A stretch of 55,550 bases of DNA from Paenibacillus sp. SZ31 (GCF_012912005.1 NZ_JABBEA010000025.1:1-55550), one strand, 5' to 3'. Shown: positions 1 to 9,152, counted from the first letter of the stretch. A program made the numbers and translations. The notes: generated from the letters alone by a model not told the origin.

Positions 1-142
1 TCTCAAACTTTTGCGTTCATTCTGCAAGCAGAATGTTTACTCACTCGTTGTTCAGTTTTCAAAGATCAAACTTGTTTTTTCGTCACCGTTTTCTCTCAGC
101 GGCGACTTTTATAATATATCATACTTTGTTTGTTTTGGTCAA
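1..142 (-). promoter_or_regulatory. rRNA operon promoter and leader
   Basis: Reading leftward, a -35 TTGACC (137-142) and -10 TATATT (113-118) are 18 bases apart. They are followed by the stretch TTGATCTTTGAAAACTGAAC (about 48-67), which is typical of Firmicutes rRNA leaders and spacers (boxA-like antitermination region). The 16S gene itself would begin beyond the left edge. The direction matches all neighbouring housekeeping genes. Confidence 0.75.
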
Positions 143-261
143 GTGTTTTTTTGAAATTCTTTTTCGAAGCTCGTAATGCACTTCTTCATTTCATCAAATC
201 ATGTAACCAAGCAAGCAAAGCAACGAGATATAATGTACCATATAAATATTCCAGAAGTCAA

Positions 262-531
262 CTATCCAAACAAAGAAATTTTCAACCCCAATAATAGCCC
301 TACACCTGGCAACCCTAAAACAGTCACAGTTCCTATGGTTGCAGGGTTCAGAGGGATGTAGGTTCCAGTTAACCAACCGGAATAATTAACGATGTATATC
401 CCAACTGCAGCCAGCACCAGATGAATTCCAAATGATGTGAAAAACGATAACACTATCCTCTTCCTGAATAAAATAACGATAAGCCCCAGTAATGATATAA
501 CCAATACAGATCCCAGTATGATACTCTTCAT
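262..531 (-). CDS. bofA: BofA, inhibitor of pro-sigma-K processing
   Basis: An 89-residue membrane protein with two hydrophobic segments (about residues 4-22 and 28-50) and a C-terminal glycine/leucine-rich stretch. In the BofA family this protein sits in the forespore-surrounding membrane and, with SpoIVFA, holds the SpoIVFB protease inactive so that sigma-K is released on time in sporulation. The start was set at the ATG at 531, which follows a GGAGG site about 8 bases upstream; the open frame extends further but without a better site. It lies 34 bases downstream of yaaL and just upstream of the rRNA promoter, the same order as in Bacillus subtilis (recR-yaaL-bofA-rrnA). That conserved order supports the call. 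Confidence 0.85.
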   Translation of the reverse strand: MKSIILGSVLVISLLGLIVILFRKRIVLSFFTSFGIHLVLAAVGIYIVNYSGWLTGTYIPLNPATIGTVTVLGLPGVGLLLGLKISLFG

Positions 532-565
532 ATCCAACACCTCCATGTATAGTGCAAACCTGAAT

Positions 566-841
566 CTACATACTAATCCCTCGCTGTGTTTCAACCTCAT
601 TATTAGCTCTGGCACGCTTGGCTCTCTTCAAATGGATCTGATACTTCCGCTCTGCTGCCTCCAATACATAGATGGCATAATCAATCTCATCCTGCCCCTG
701 AGCATCTTCAAACTGCCTCATCGCTCGTTCCCACTCCTGCTTTGCCGTCTGAATATCCGCATAAATCTGATTTGCCTCAAGCTCCTTCAACATTCTGTTG
801 TGTTTCTCTACCGAGTTCCGTGCATTTCGCCACATAAACAT
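566..841 (-). CDS. yaaL: YaaL-like DUF2508 protein
   Basis: A 91-residue, strongly charged, probably all-helical protein with no membrane segment, matching the small YaaL (DUF2508) proteins found between recR and bofA in spore formers. Function is not known. The first ATG (841) is preceded by a run AGGAGGGGG about 10 bases away, so it is preferred over the second ATG two codons later. A terminator separates it from recR, so it probably has its own promoter together with bofA; I could not identify a convincing -35/-10 pair. Confidence 0.75.
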   Translation of the reverse strand: MFMWRNARNSVEKHNRMLKELEANQIYADIQTAKQEWERAMRQFEDAQGQDEIDYAIYVLEAAERKYQIHLKRAKRARANNEVETQRGISM

Positions 842-930
842 AAACTCTCCCCCTCCTGATCAGCACAGCATATTCTCATACATATCAGGGAACGGACAAA
901 CTTAGAACTTGGACGTTTCATTTTCACCAC

Positions 931-960
931 AAAAAAAAGAGAGCCCCAAGGCTCTCTTTG
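931..960 (-). terminator. recR terminator
   Basis: On the minus strand a stem AGAGAGCC/GGCTCTCT with a short loop is followed by a run of eight T. It lies about 70 bases after the recR stop. Confidence 0.85.
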
Positions 961-1028
961 CACATCCAAACATATTCAGCCTCCGAAATTTCTAAGGAAG
1001 CACGCTGTGCTAAACCAATTCAAACACA

Positions 1029-1628
1029 CTAACGCATCTCCCTACGCCCTTCCAGCGCTTTGGAAAGGGTCACTTCATCCGCATACTCCAGATCGCCACC
1101 TACAGGCAATCCATGGGCAATCCGGGTCACACTGATTTCAAACGGACGCACCAAGCGGGAGATGTACATTGCTGTAGCCTCGCCCTCAATATTGGGGTTC
1201 GTCGCCAGAATGATCTCTTTTATCCGTTCATCACTTAATCGAATCAAGAGCTCCTTCAAACGGATATCGTCTGGGCCAATTCCTTCCATAGGTGAAATTG
1301 CACCCTGTAACACATGATAGTACCCATCGAATTCCTTGGTGCGCTCCATCGCCACCAGATCTTTCGAATCCTGAACTACACAGATTACAGAGACATCCCT
1401 GGACTTATCCTGACAGATGCGACACGGATCCGTATCAGTGATATTACAACACACAGAGCAGTAATGAAGGTTACGCTTCACACTCACGAGTGCTTTGGCA
1501 AAGTCGATAACGTCATCTTCCTTCATGTTAAGCACATGAAAAGCTAAACGCGCTGCCGTCTTGGGACCCACACCCGGCAACCGGGTGAAGGCATCAATCA
1601 GCTTTGCTATTGGTTCGGGATAATACAA
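1029..1628 (-). CDS. recR: Recombination mediator RecR
   Basis: A 199-residue RecR. It has the N-terminal helix-hairpin-helix (about residues 8-30, LPGVGPKTAARLAF), a four-cysteine zinc finger (C57, C60, C69, C72) and a Toprim domain (about 79-175). RecR acts with RecF/RecO to load RecA on single-stranded DNA gaps. The start codon is TTG at 1628, with AAAGGAG about 10 bases upstream; no ATG fits. It is 35 bases downstream of ebfC, forming the dnaX-ebfC-recR operon seen across Firmicutes. Confidence 0.95.
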   Translation of the reverse strand: MYYPEPIAKLIDAFTRLPGVGPKTAARLAFHVLNMKEDDVIDFAKALVSVKRNLHYCSVCCNITDTDPCRICQDKSRDVSVICVVQDSKDLVAMERTKEFDGYYHVLQGAISPMEGIGPDDIRLKELLIRLSDERIKEIILATNPNIEGEATAMYISRLVRPFEISVTRIAHGLPVGGDLEYADEVTLSKALEGRREMR

Positions 1629-1663
1629 TCGATTGTGTCTCCTTTGACAGGATCAATTTTTAA

Positions 1664-1975
1664 TTAAAATAATCCCGGAATATTCATGCCGCCTGTGAAC
1701 TTGCCCATATCCTTGTTGGCAATCTCATCAGCTTTGGCCATTGCATCATTAACAGCCGTCATAACGAGATCCTGCAACATTTCAACATCTTCCGGATCTA
1801 CCGCTTCCGGTTTGATCGTGATAGCAAGCAATTTCTTGTGTCCGTTAACTTCAGCCGTCACAACGCCGCCACCCGAAGTACCTTGGACTGTTTTGTCCGC
1901 CAGTTCCTCTTGTGCTTTCAGCATTTGCTCCTGCATTTTCTTCACTTGTTTCATCATTTGGTTCATGTTGTTCAT
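1664..1975 (-). CDS. ebfC: Nucleoid-associated protein EbfC/YaaK
   Basis: A 103-residue YbaB/EbfC family protein. The N-terminus is a Met/Gln-rich helix (MNNMNQMMKQVKKMQEQ) that dimerises in this family, followed by a short beta core with the typical GGGVVTAEVNG stretch. These dimers bind DNA without much sequence specificity; the exact role is unsettled. A GGAG site precedes the ATG by about 9 bases. It lies between dnaX and recR in the usual operon. Confidence 0.9.
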   Translation of the reverse strand: MNNMNQMMKQVKKMQEQMLKAQEELADKTVQGTSGGGVVTAEVNGHKKLLAITIKPEAVDPEDVEMLQDLVMTAVNDAMAKADEIANKDMGKFTGGMNIPGLF

Positions 1976-2016
1976 AATTGTTCATCTCCTTTGTTATAGT
2001 TATCGCGCTATGCGCA

Positions 2017-3762
2017 TTATTCTTTGATCACTACAAGGTCCTCACCAAAGAGCTGGATAGCTTCATCAATCCAAGGCTGTTTGTTGCCTGAACCGCCGTC
2101 TTCATGCTCAGGTTCAAGCTTAAAGTCCTCCTTTGGCGCTTCAGAAGCCCCTTCCATTGCCCCGGTCCAATCTTTGAGCATCATCGTCACCAATCGTGCT
2201 GGACGCCCAAGTTGTTCGGACAACACCCGCTCAATGACTTCACGGTTAGCCTGCTTCTCCGTCGTTTCGCGGTGAATATTGTTTTTAAAAGCAACCAGAA
2301 CATTGTCTTCAAGCAATGATACTGGCTCACCATCCACAAACCAGGCATGAACGGTAACCCTTTCTTCCTTCACTCGTTGCAGGATCTGACTCCATTTTTT
2401 GCTGAGATCTGCGAACTCAGGGGCTCCCTTGCGGGCAACATACTGATCCAACTGTGCAGGAAGCTTCGCAGGCGAGTTCCCTCTCGATACAGGGGCTCTC
2501 GTTGCCGGTCGCGATGGAGCGCTTGATGCACCCTCTCCACCAGACAACCCGCTCTTAAGTGCACGATCCAACTTCTTCTCCAGCTCAGCAAGCTGCTGCT
2601 TCAAGCGGTTGATCTCTCCCCCATCAGCAGGTGCCGCATGTGATGAAGCTCCAACTTGAACAGAGGCCTCTCCTTGTGCTGGAATACTACACAGTTTAAG
2701 CAACGCCACTTCAAATAATGTCTGTGGCTGTACGGCATATTTCATCTCACTCTGATACCGATTAAGGGTGTCGATCATGTGGAACAGTTGCTCCTTGGTA
2801 AACGACTCCGCCATATCACGGAAAGATTCCGGATTAAGTACCCGGTCCGTCAGTTTATCTGCATCAGGTACCATCTTAATCATAAGCAAATCACGGAAAT
2901 AATAAAGCAGATTCTCCATGCACTTGTCTGCACTCTTTCCTTCATGCATAAAGCCTTCAATCATCTGCAAAATTTGACCAACATCACCTTTGAGCAGCGA
3001 AGCAGCCAGTTTGGCAAATTGCTCCGAAGCAATTCCGCCGGTCATATCCATAACCTGCTGGTACGTTACTCGTCCATCCGTAAATGAAGAGATCTGATCC
3101 AGCACACTAAGTGCATCCCTCATTCCACCGTCCGATAAACGGGCAATGTATTGGAGTGCATCCTGGTCAGCTTCCATGCCTTCCTGTTCACAGATCAGTG
3201 TAAGCCTTGATGTCTGCTCTTCCAAGGAAACCCGGCGAAAATCAAATCGCTGACAACGCGATATAATGGTAGCCGGAAGGCGATGTGGTTCCGTTGTTGC
3301 CAAAATAAACATCACATGTGGCGGTGGCTCCTCCAATGTTTTGAGCAAAGCATTGAATGCCTCCGTCGTCAGCATGTGCACTTCATCAATAATATAGACT
3401 TTCTGCCGGACTTCGGTTGGCGCATATTTAACCTTTTCCCGAAGATCACGGATTTCCTCAACACCACGATTGGATGCAGCATCAATCTCCTGTACATCCA
3501 TCACAGCGCCAGTCGTAATCCTGCGGCAAGCTTCACACTCGTTACAAGGTTCAGGCGCAGGCCCACGTTCGCAGTTCACAGCTTTGGCCAAAATCTTGGC
3601 GGCACTTGTCTTTCCCGTTCCTCTGGGCCCGCTAAATAAGTAGGCGTGGGAAGTCCGCTGTTCACGAATCGCGTTCTGCAAGGTCTGAATAATATGCTGT
3701 TGTCCCACCATATCTTGAAACGACTGGGGACGCCAAGCCCGGTATAACGCGATATGCTCCAT
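2017..3762 (-). CDS. dnaX: DNA polymerase III subunit gamma/tau
   Basis: A 581-residue clamp-loader ATPase. Visible are Walker A GPRGTGKT (45-52), a zinc-binding set C64, C73, C76, C79, the DEVH Walker B (about 126-129) and the SRC sensor (168-170). The C-terminal part (from about 360) is low complexity, then a domain that in tau binds the polymerase and helicase. No A-rich slippery heptamer of the E. coli type was noticed, so a single tau-like product is expected, as in B. subtilis. The ATG at 3762 follows GGAAGG. A sigma-A promoter lies at 3813-3840. Confidence 0.95.
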   Translation of the reverse strand: MEHIALYRAWRPQSFQDMVGQQHIIQTLQNAIREQRTSHAYLFSGPRGTGKTSAAKILAKAVNCERGPAPEPCNECEACRRITTGAVMDVQEIDAASNRGVEEIRDLREKVKYAPTEVRQKVYIIDEVHMLTTEAFNALLKTLEEPPPHVMFILATTEPHRLPATIISRCQRFDFRRVSLEEQTSRLTLICEQEGMEADQDALQYIARLSDGGMRDALSVLDQISSFTDGRVTYQQVMDMTGGIASEQFAKLAASLLKGDVGQILQMIEGFMHEGKSADKCMENLLYYFRDLLMIKMVPDADKLTDRVLNPESFRDMAESFTKEQLFHMIDTLNRYQSEMKYAVQPQTLFEVALLKLCSIPAQGEASVQVGASSHAAPADGGEINRLKQQLAELEKKLDRALKSGLSGGEGASSAPSRPATRAPVSRGNSPAKLPAQLDQYVARKGAPEFADLSKKWSQILQRVKEERVTVHAWFVDGEPVSLLEDNVLVAFKNNIHRETTEKQANREVIERVLSEQLGRPARLVTMMLKDWTGAMEGASEAPKEDFKLEPEHEDGGSGNKQPWIDEAIQLFGEDLVVIKE

Positions 3763-3812
3763 GATGCGTTACCTTCCTTCCACTTCGCATTCGAGTCCTT
3801 TGTCGTTCCCCT

Positions 3813-3840
3813 ATTATACTATATTCCGGGGTGAATCCAA
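3813..3840 (-). promoter_or_regulatory. dnaX operon promoter
   Basis: On the minus strand TTGGAT (3835-3840) and a perfect TATAAT (3813-3818) are 16 bases apart, about 50 bases before the dnaX start. Confidence 0.6.
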
Positions 3841-3882
3841 ACTTTATCTGACTCATTCATGCGTGGTTTTTTAAGACATATC

Positions 3883-3922
3883 AAAAAGACCTCTGCATAC
3901 ATACAACTGCAAAGGTCTCTAC
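3883..3922 (-). terminator. ffs terminator
   Basis: Minus-strand stem AGACCTTTGCA/TGCAGAGGTCT followed by TTTTT, immediately after the SRP RNA. Confidence 0.85.
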
Positions 3923-3929
3923 ATTTAAA

Positions 3930-4204
3930 TGGTAAGCCGTGCACCTGCTATCGATATTTGCGATCCAAGTGGCACCCCTGAACAATAGCTCGGGCTAGGC
4001 GACCCTCCGGCACAAGAGTAATCTCACTTATGGCTGCTTCCTTCCGGACCTGACCAGGTTCATGAGCACTCATTGCGGAGGACCCAACCGTCAACACCAC
4101 GTTCAGGGACCAAACCTCACATCGACAAAACCTCTAGCAGGAATTCAACCTCGCTATAGCGGATTGCGAGTTACAGGGCACCGCTACCTCCCCATCTAGC
4201 ACGG
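3930..4204 (-). ncRNA. ffs: SRP RNA (scRNA, 6S/4.5S-like, long Firmicutes form)
   Basis: The minus strand carries the conserved helix 8 core: GTCAGGTCCGGAAGGAAGCAGC at about 4028-4055 holds the Ffh-binding loops, and the 5' part (GGGGAGGTAGCGGTGCCCTG, near 4195) and CGCAATCCGCTATAGCG match the Alu domain of the Bacillus scRNA. The length of about 275 nt fits the long form with an Alu domain. It binds Ffh for co-translational targeting of membrane proteins. Its place just upstream of dnaX is the same as in B. subtilis (scr-dnaX). Exact ends are estimated from the promoter and terminator. Confidence 0.93.
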
Positions 4205-4212
4205 TAAGAAAT

Positions 4213-4241
4213 AGTATAACGTAAGGTTATCCAAATTGCAA
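4213..4241 (-). promoter_or_regulatory. ffs promoter
   Basis: Minus strand TTGCAA (4236-4241), 17-base spacer, TATACT (4213-4218), placing the start near 4205, right at the first conserved base of the scRNA. Confidence 0.75.
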
Positions 4242-4282
4242 CCAGAAGGAAATTGGAGCCAACTAGGCATGCATAAAAAATA

Positions 4283-4310
4283 TAAAAACCCCCGCCAGAT
4301 CAGCAGGGGT
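4283..4310 (-). terminator. rpmE terminator
   Basis: Minus strand CCCCTGC/GCGGGGG hairpin followed by TTTTT, 40 bases after rpmE. Confidence 0.75.
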
Positions 4311-4351
4311 GTGTTGAATGCAATTAGCAGACAACTCCAAGAATTGTCCTA

Positions 4352-4549
4352 TTAGATTCCGTATTTCTTCTTGAAACGATCAACACGGCCGCCAGCATCG
4401 ATAAACTTCTGTTTACCTGTGAAGAACGGGTGGCACGCGGAGCAAATCTCTACACGAAGTCCGTCTTTAACCGAACCTGTCTCAAAAGTATTCCCGCAAG
4501 CGCAAGATACTTGACCAATCGTGTAATTAGGATGAATTGCTTCTTTCAT
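4352..4549 (-). CDS. rpmE: 50S ribosomal protein bL31 (zinc form)
   Basis: A 65-residue L31 protein. It keeps the zinc-binding cysteines C16, C18, C36 and C39 (CACG and CSACHPF), so it is the C+ form, which can be replaced by the C- paralogue under zinc starvation in related bacteria. It ends with the usual VDRFKKKYG. AGAGGTG lies about 8 bases before the ATG. The order rho - (gene) - rpmE is conserved with B. subtilis, except for the radical SAM gene between. Confidence 0.95.
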   Translation of the reverse strand: MKEAIHPNYTIGQVSCACGNTFETGSVKDGLRVEICSACHPFFTGKQKFIDAGGRVDRFKKKYGI

Positions 4550-4651
4550 TACCTTTCACCTCTTTCCGCCCTGAGCCTCAAGCGGACCCAGAGTAAATGG
4601 CACAACCCTGAGATTATAACACGGCCTAATGCCTGTTGCAATCCATTATTG

Positions 4652-5926
4652 TTAAGAGGTAATCAACCGTTTAGGGCGTGCCATTCCAGCTGGTGGAACG
4701 TGGGTATACGATCCGATCACCACATCAGGCAGCTCGTCTTCAAAAATCTCAATCATCTGCTTCATGCCCAGGATATCACCTTGAGCTGGAGGAATTAACC
4801 CCAGATAGCTCTCGGGATCAATATTGAGATTACGCATCTGAATCAAACGTAGATCCGTTCTTCGCGCAAACTCAATCATCGCCTCAATCTCTTCTTCACG
4901 ATCTGTTACGCCCGGGAAGATCAGATAGTTAATGGACGTGTATACGCCCTGCTGCGCCGCGTATTTCATCGACTTCTCGACATTAGCCAAGGTATAACCA
5001 CGCGGCTTATAGTATGCGTTATAATGGTCATCCAGTGCACTAATTGTACTTACGCGCATCAGATCCAATCCAGCGTCTACAATACCTCTAATGTGATCAT
5101 TCAGACCGGCATTGGTATTAATGTTGATATACCCCATATCCGTTACAGAACGCACTTCACGAATCGCTTCAATAATCAGCTTGGCCTGCGTGGAAGGCTC
5201 CCCTTCACAACCTTGTCCAAAACTAATGATGGATTCCGGTGTTTTCAGGTGTTCCATCATGACCTGGACAATCTCATCCACACGTGGACGGAAGTTCATA
5301 CGTGTCTGCGGTGAAACAAAGCCACTGTCATCCGGTTGCTCGGAGATACATCCGAAACAGCCCGCATTACAGGAATAGGATACCGGCACTCCGCCTTCCC
5401 AACGATTCAGGAACGTGTTCGACGAAGTTAGACATTCATATCCGAGCGCACAGTTGGACAGATGGGTATATAGACGGTTCTCGGGATATTGCTCCGTCAA
5501 CCGTTTAACCCCCGAACGCACATCATCACGATCACAGTTCAGCGGATTCCATTGGTCAGGACTATCCGACTTCGAAGCTGTGACATAGAACCCGCCATCT
5601 TTCCAAACTACTGCGGAATAACCGAACAACGGCAACTTATATTCCTTATCCGTCTTCACATAACCAGGGAGACACAAACGAGTGAATCCCTGTGGAAGCA
5701 ATGCACCAACAGCCTGTGTGTCTGTTGGCATTGGCAGCATCTCACCGGTGTCCGGGTCCATACCAATGGGCCGGGTACTCGGGAGTCCAACCAACGTTGC
5801 ACCTTCTGGCAGAGGAATCAACTCATCCTCCATAATCTCAACGATCATATCTCCACTGCGGGCAAGCCCGTACAGGGAAGGGTGATCAAATACATTACCT
5901 TTTTCATCTGCGTATACTAAATACAT
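4652..5926 (-). CDS. Radical SAM protein of unknown substrate
   Basis: A 424-residue protein with a radical SAM iron-sulfur motif C186-NAG-C190-FG-C193 (CxxxCxxC). Next come a GQGCEGEPS stretch (about 240-248), as in the SAM-binding GGE region, and a barrel with the beta-strand motif GYININTNAG (about 270-280). The first 180 residues form a separate domain with three cysteines outside the cluster. I do not recognise a characterised family, and no precursor peptide or partner is next to it. It lies between rho and rpmE, 96 bases after rho and with its own GAGGAG site, so it may be co-transcribed with housekeeping translation/transcription genes. A role in RNA or ribosome modification is only a guess. 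Confidence 0.8.
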   Translation of the reverse strand: MYLVYADEKGNVFDHPSLYGLARSGDMIVEIMEDELIPLPEGATLVGLPSTRPIGMDPDTGEMLPMPTDTQAVGALLPQGFTRLCLPGYVKTDKEYKLPLFGYSAVVWKDGGFYVTASKSDSPDQWNPLNCDRDDVRSGVKRLTEQYPENRLYTHLSNCALGYECLTSSNTFLNRWEGGVPVSYSCNAGCFGCISEQPDDSGFVSPQTRMNFRPRVDEIVQVMMEHLKTPESIISFGQGCEGEPSTQAKLIIEAIREVRSVTDMGYININTNAGLNDHIRGIVDAGLDLMRVSTISALDDHYNAYYKPRGYTLANVEKSMKYAAQQGVYTSINYLIFPGVTDREEEIEAMIEFARRTDLRLIQMRNLNIDPESYLGLIPPAQGDILGMKQMIEIFEDELPDVVIGSYTHVPPAGMARPKRLITS

Positions 5927-6022
5927 GATGTTCTCCTCACATCTAATGGGTTAAACCTAACGACGAGTGTATTGTAAAATTCACAACAACGCTGTAAAAG
6001 CATATTATTGGTCGAACGACAC

Positions 6023-7348
6023 TTAAGTCGATGTACCTGACGTAGCTGTCTGTCTCGGTGAGCGACGGGTTGTTGTTGTCCCCGAATTGCTTGTTGGACC
6101 ATTACCAGCTGAATCAAATGCCGCCAAAAACTCTGCATTCGTCTTGCTGTTACGAAGTTTCTTCAGGAAACCTTCGACAAAGTCATGTGAATCATTCATG
6201 TTCTTACGAATCGTCCAAATCGTATCCAGCTCTTCCTTGCTGAGCAATACTTCTTCACGACGCGTACCAGAACGACGAATGTCGATTGCCGGGAATATAC
6301 GACGCTCAGCCAGACGACGGTCCAGATGCAGCTCCATATTACCCGTACCCTTAAACTCTTCATAAATGACGTCATCCATACGTGATCCGGTATCAATTAA
6401 TGCCGTTGCCAGGATGGTCAGGCTTCCGCCTTCTTCCACATTCCGGGCAGAACCGAAGAAACGTTTTGGACGATGGAATGCAGCTGGGTCAATACCACCA
6501 CTAAGTGTACGACCGGATGGTGGAATAACCAGGTTATATGCACGGGCAAGACGCGTAATGCTATCCAGCAGGATAACGACATCCTTTTTCGCCTCAACCA
6601 GACGAAGTGCACGTTCAAGCACCAATTCCGCCACCTTGATATGGTTCTCAGGCAGTTCATCAAATGTAGAAGCCACAACTTCCCCTTTTACCGAACGCGA
6701 CATATCCGTTACTTCCTCTGGACGTTCATCAATCAACAGGACAAATAGTTCAATTTCAGGATTGTTAGTTGAGATGCTGTTGGCAATTTCTTTGAGGAGA
6801 AGCGTTTTACCCGCTTTGGGAGGTGCTACGATCAATCCGCGCTGTCCCAATCCTACCGGGGCGAGCACATCCATAATGCGTGTGGACAAATGGTTGGGGG
6901 ATGTTTCGAGAACCAGTTTTTTCTGCGGATACAGTGGGGTTAGTGCCGGGAAGTGAAGTCGCTCTGCAGCCGCCGATGGATTCTCACCATTTACAGCGTT
7001 GACTTGCAACAAACCGAAGTATCTCTCGTTTTCCTTAGGCGTTCTACACTTACCTGATACGAGGTCACCTGTTCTTAAGTCGAACTTGCGAATCTGAGAA
7101 GCTGAGATGTAGATGTCTTCCGTACTTGGCAAGTAGTTAATGGGTCTTAAGAATCCGTAACCTTCAGGTAGAATCTCGAGTACGCCTTGCATGAACATCA
7201 GACCGCTCTGTTCAGCTTGTGCGCGTAATATAGCAAAGATTAATTCTTTCTTTTTTAACGTACCATAGTAAGGTATCTGATATTTTTTGGCCAGCTTGTA
7301 GAGGTCCGTTAGTTTCATTTCTTCCAAATCGGAAATTTGTAGATCCAT
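6023..7348 (-). CDS. rho: Transcription termination factor Rho
   Basis: A 441-residue RNA-dependent helicase. The N-terminal helical domain (1-48) is followed by the cold-shock RNA-binding domain (about 50-125), Walker A APPKAGKT (175-182), Walker B VVILLDS (257-263), and the Q- and R-loop region GGIDPAAFHRPKRFFGSARN. The C-terminus ends in a low-complexity tail of about 25 residues (T, S, R rich) beyond the usual Bacillus end. AGGTGG precedes the ATG. The 466 bases upstream hold no gene. Confidence 0.95.
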   Translation of the reverse strand: MDLQISDLEEMKLTDLYKLAKKYQIPYYGTLKKKELIFAILRAQAEQSGLMFMQGVLEILPEGYGFLRPINYLPSTEDIYISASQIRKFDLRTGDLVSGKCRTPKENERYFGLLQVNAVNGENPSAAAERLHFPALTPLYPQKKLVLETSPNHLSTRIMDVLAPVGLGQRGLIVAPPKAGKTLLLKEIANSISTNNPEIELFVLLIDERPEEVTDMSRSVKGEVVASTFDELPENHIKVAELVLERALRLVEAKKDVVILLDSITRLARAYNLVIPPSGRTLSGGIDPAAFHRPKRFFGSARNVEEGGSLTILATALIDTGSRMDDVIYEEFKGTGNMELHLDRRLAERRIFPAIDIRRSGTRREEVLLSKEELDTIWTIRKNMNDSHDFVEGFLKKLRNSKTNAEFLAAFDSAGNGPTSNSGTTTTRRSPRQTATSGTST

Positions 7349-7660
7349 ATAATAACCACCTATTCAATTAATAAGTCCGTGTGAAATGGATAGTTTCGCT
7401 AGATGTTCCGGCTATAGAGCGCAGCATCTGCCACAATCTCTTCTGTCCATTGTACGGAATGTAACCGTTATAATGCAAATACTTGTCTTTGAGTGTAAGT
7501 TTCCGGGTGGGATGGCCAATATTCGGCAAGATCCGCTAATGAGTGAACACGATGCATTGAGGCGATCAATCCGGATAGACCGGCTATGGAGCGCAGTTCA
7601 AACAAAACCGGGGGTTGGGGAAGAGAAATGATGTTCTTACAGCCATATGAAGTTTGATTC
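7349..7660. other. Gene-free region between rho and murA
   Basis: No coding frame on either strand looks real. It contains two copies of a 17-base motif, CCGGCTAT(A/G)GAGCGCAG, at 7408-7424 and 7580-7596, in the same orientation, with one mismatch. In B. subtilis a glpX-like gene lies here. The rho promoter must be in this stretch but I could not assign it with confidence. Confidence 0.4.
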
Positions 7661-7716
7661 AAAAAAAGACCCTCCGGTAAAGGAAACAGAAACATTTCGT
7701 TTTATCCGGAGAGACT
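7661..7716 (-). terminator. murA terminator
   Basis: Minus strand arms AGTCTCTCCGG and CCGGAGGGTC with a 30-base loop region, followed by seven T. It is 100 bases after the murA stop. Confidence 0.7.
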
Positions 7717-7815
7717 GAGAACTCTATTAAAACAGGTTTACCCAATTACTGAAAGGATATGCAGTTCAGCTAAAATAAACATGTGTATGACTGAATCATG
7801 CATGATACTGCCATA

Positions 7816-9069
7816 TTAATCGGTTTCCCGCCATACATCTGCACCAAGCAGGCGCAGATTGGTCACCAGATGATCGTAACCACGGTCGATATATTCGACC
7901 CCCGTTACTTCAGTCACACCTTCACTGACGGTGAGACCTGCAATCACCAGCGCCGCTCCAGCGCGAAGATCGGATGCTTTTACTTTGGCCGCGTTCAATG
8001 CACTGCCTTCAATAATCGCTGACCGTCCTTCTACCCGAATCTTTGCGCCCATCCGCACCAGCTCAGGCACATGCTTGAATCGATTACTATATACAAAGTC
8101 GCTCAGGACACTCACGCCGGTTGCCTGTGTCAAAACACTGGTCATCGGTGACTGTAGATCTGTTGGGAAACCAGGATATACAAGTGCCTTCACGTCAACA
8201 TGGTTATAATTCGGTTTACCCATGACACGTATACTTTCATCCAATTCCTCAATGCCAACACCCATCTCCAGCAGCTTTGCCGTTAAAGCCTCCAGATGTT
8301 TGGGAATTACATTGTCAATCAGAACATCTCCGCGCGTTGCCGCTGCAGCGATCATATACGTACCTGCTTGGATACGGTCCGGAATGATAGAATGACGACA
8401 GCCTTTAAGCTCCGAAACTCCTTCAATACGGATCGTTTCGGTACCTGCACCCTTGATGCTGGCACCCATGGAATTCAGAAGTGTTGCTACATCTATAATC
8501 TCAGGCTCTTTAGCCGCGTTTTCGATAATTGTAGAGCCTTTGGCACGAGTAGCCGCCAGCATAATGTTAATGGTTGCACCGACACTGCTTACATCAAGAT
8601 AAATCTTTGCTCCGCGCAGCTCTTTGGCATGCAAATGAATGGATCCGTGTTCGTTTGTTACGGTTGCGCCAAGCGCTTCAAACCCTTTGATATGTTGATC
8701 AATTGGACGAGGCTCAAAATTACAGCCCCCTGGTAAACCTATGGTCGCTTCTTTAAAGCGCCCTAGCAATGCACCCATCATATAATACGAAGCGCGAAGC
8801 TTCTTCACAGGACCATTCGGCATAGGAATGGATTTGATGTCAGAAGGATCAATCTTCATCTGACTGCCTTCCCAAGTCACATGTGCTCCGAGTTCCTCCA
8901 AAATTTCTGCATAAACCGCCACATCACTCAAAAGTGGCAGGTTGTCCAACACGACTTCTGACTCGGCAAGCAATGCTGCAGGAATAAGCGCAATGGCGCT
9001 GTTCTTGGCGCCGCTTATAGTTACAGTTCCCTGCAACGGACGTCCGCCACTAATCATCAATTTTTCCAT
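7816..9069 (-). CDS. murA: UDP-N-acetylglucosamine 1-carboxyvinyltransferase
   Basis: A 417-residue MurA, the first committed enzyme of peptidoglycan precursor synthesis (PEP transfer to UDP-GlcNAc). The active-site loop PGGC with C116 (fosfomycin target) and the following RPIDQHIKGFEALGA are intact, as is the N-terminal SGAKNSAI. The start at 9069 fits MEKLMISGG and an AGGGGGA site; upstream codons in frame are not MurA-like. Its position between fbaA and rho corresponds to murAB (murZ) of B. subtilis, so a second murA is likely elsewhere. Confidence 0.93.
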   Translation of the reverse strand: MEKLMISGGRPLQGTVTISGAKNSAIALIPAALLAESEVVLDNLPLLSDVAVYAEILEELGAHVTWEGSQMKIDPSDIKSIPMPNGPVKKLRASYYMMGALLGRFKEATIGLPGGCNFEPRPIDQHIKGFEALGATVTNEHGSIHLHAKELRGAKIYLDVSSVGATINIMLAATRAKGSTIIENAAKEPEIIDVATLLNSMGASIKGAGTETIRIEGVSELKGCRHSIIPDRIQAGTYMIAAAATRGDVLIDNVIPKHLEALTAKLLEMGVGIEELDESIRVMGKPNYNHVDVKALVYPGFPTDLQSPMTSVLTQATGVSVLSDFVYSNRFKHVPELVRMGAKIRVEGRSAIIEGSALNAAKVKASDLRAGAALVIAGLTVSEGVTEVTGVEYIDRGYDHLVTNLRLLGADVWRETD

Positions 9070-9152
9070 AAAGCTTAATGTCCCCCTACGTGTTTTGCAG
9101 CCGATGAACGGCAATACGTGATGTTGGCTTCCGATGTAGAAATAAGGTGTGA

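Noticed and set aside
2017..3762. Programmed frameshift in dnaX
   Set aside because: No slippery A-run with downstream stem was noticed; a full-length tau is expected.
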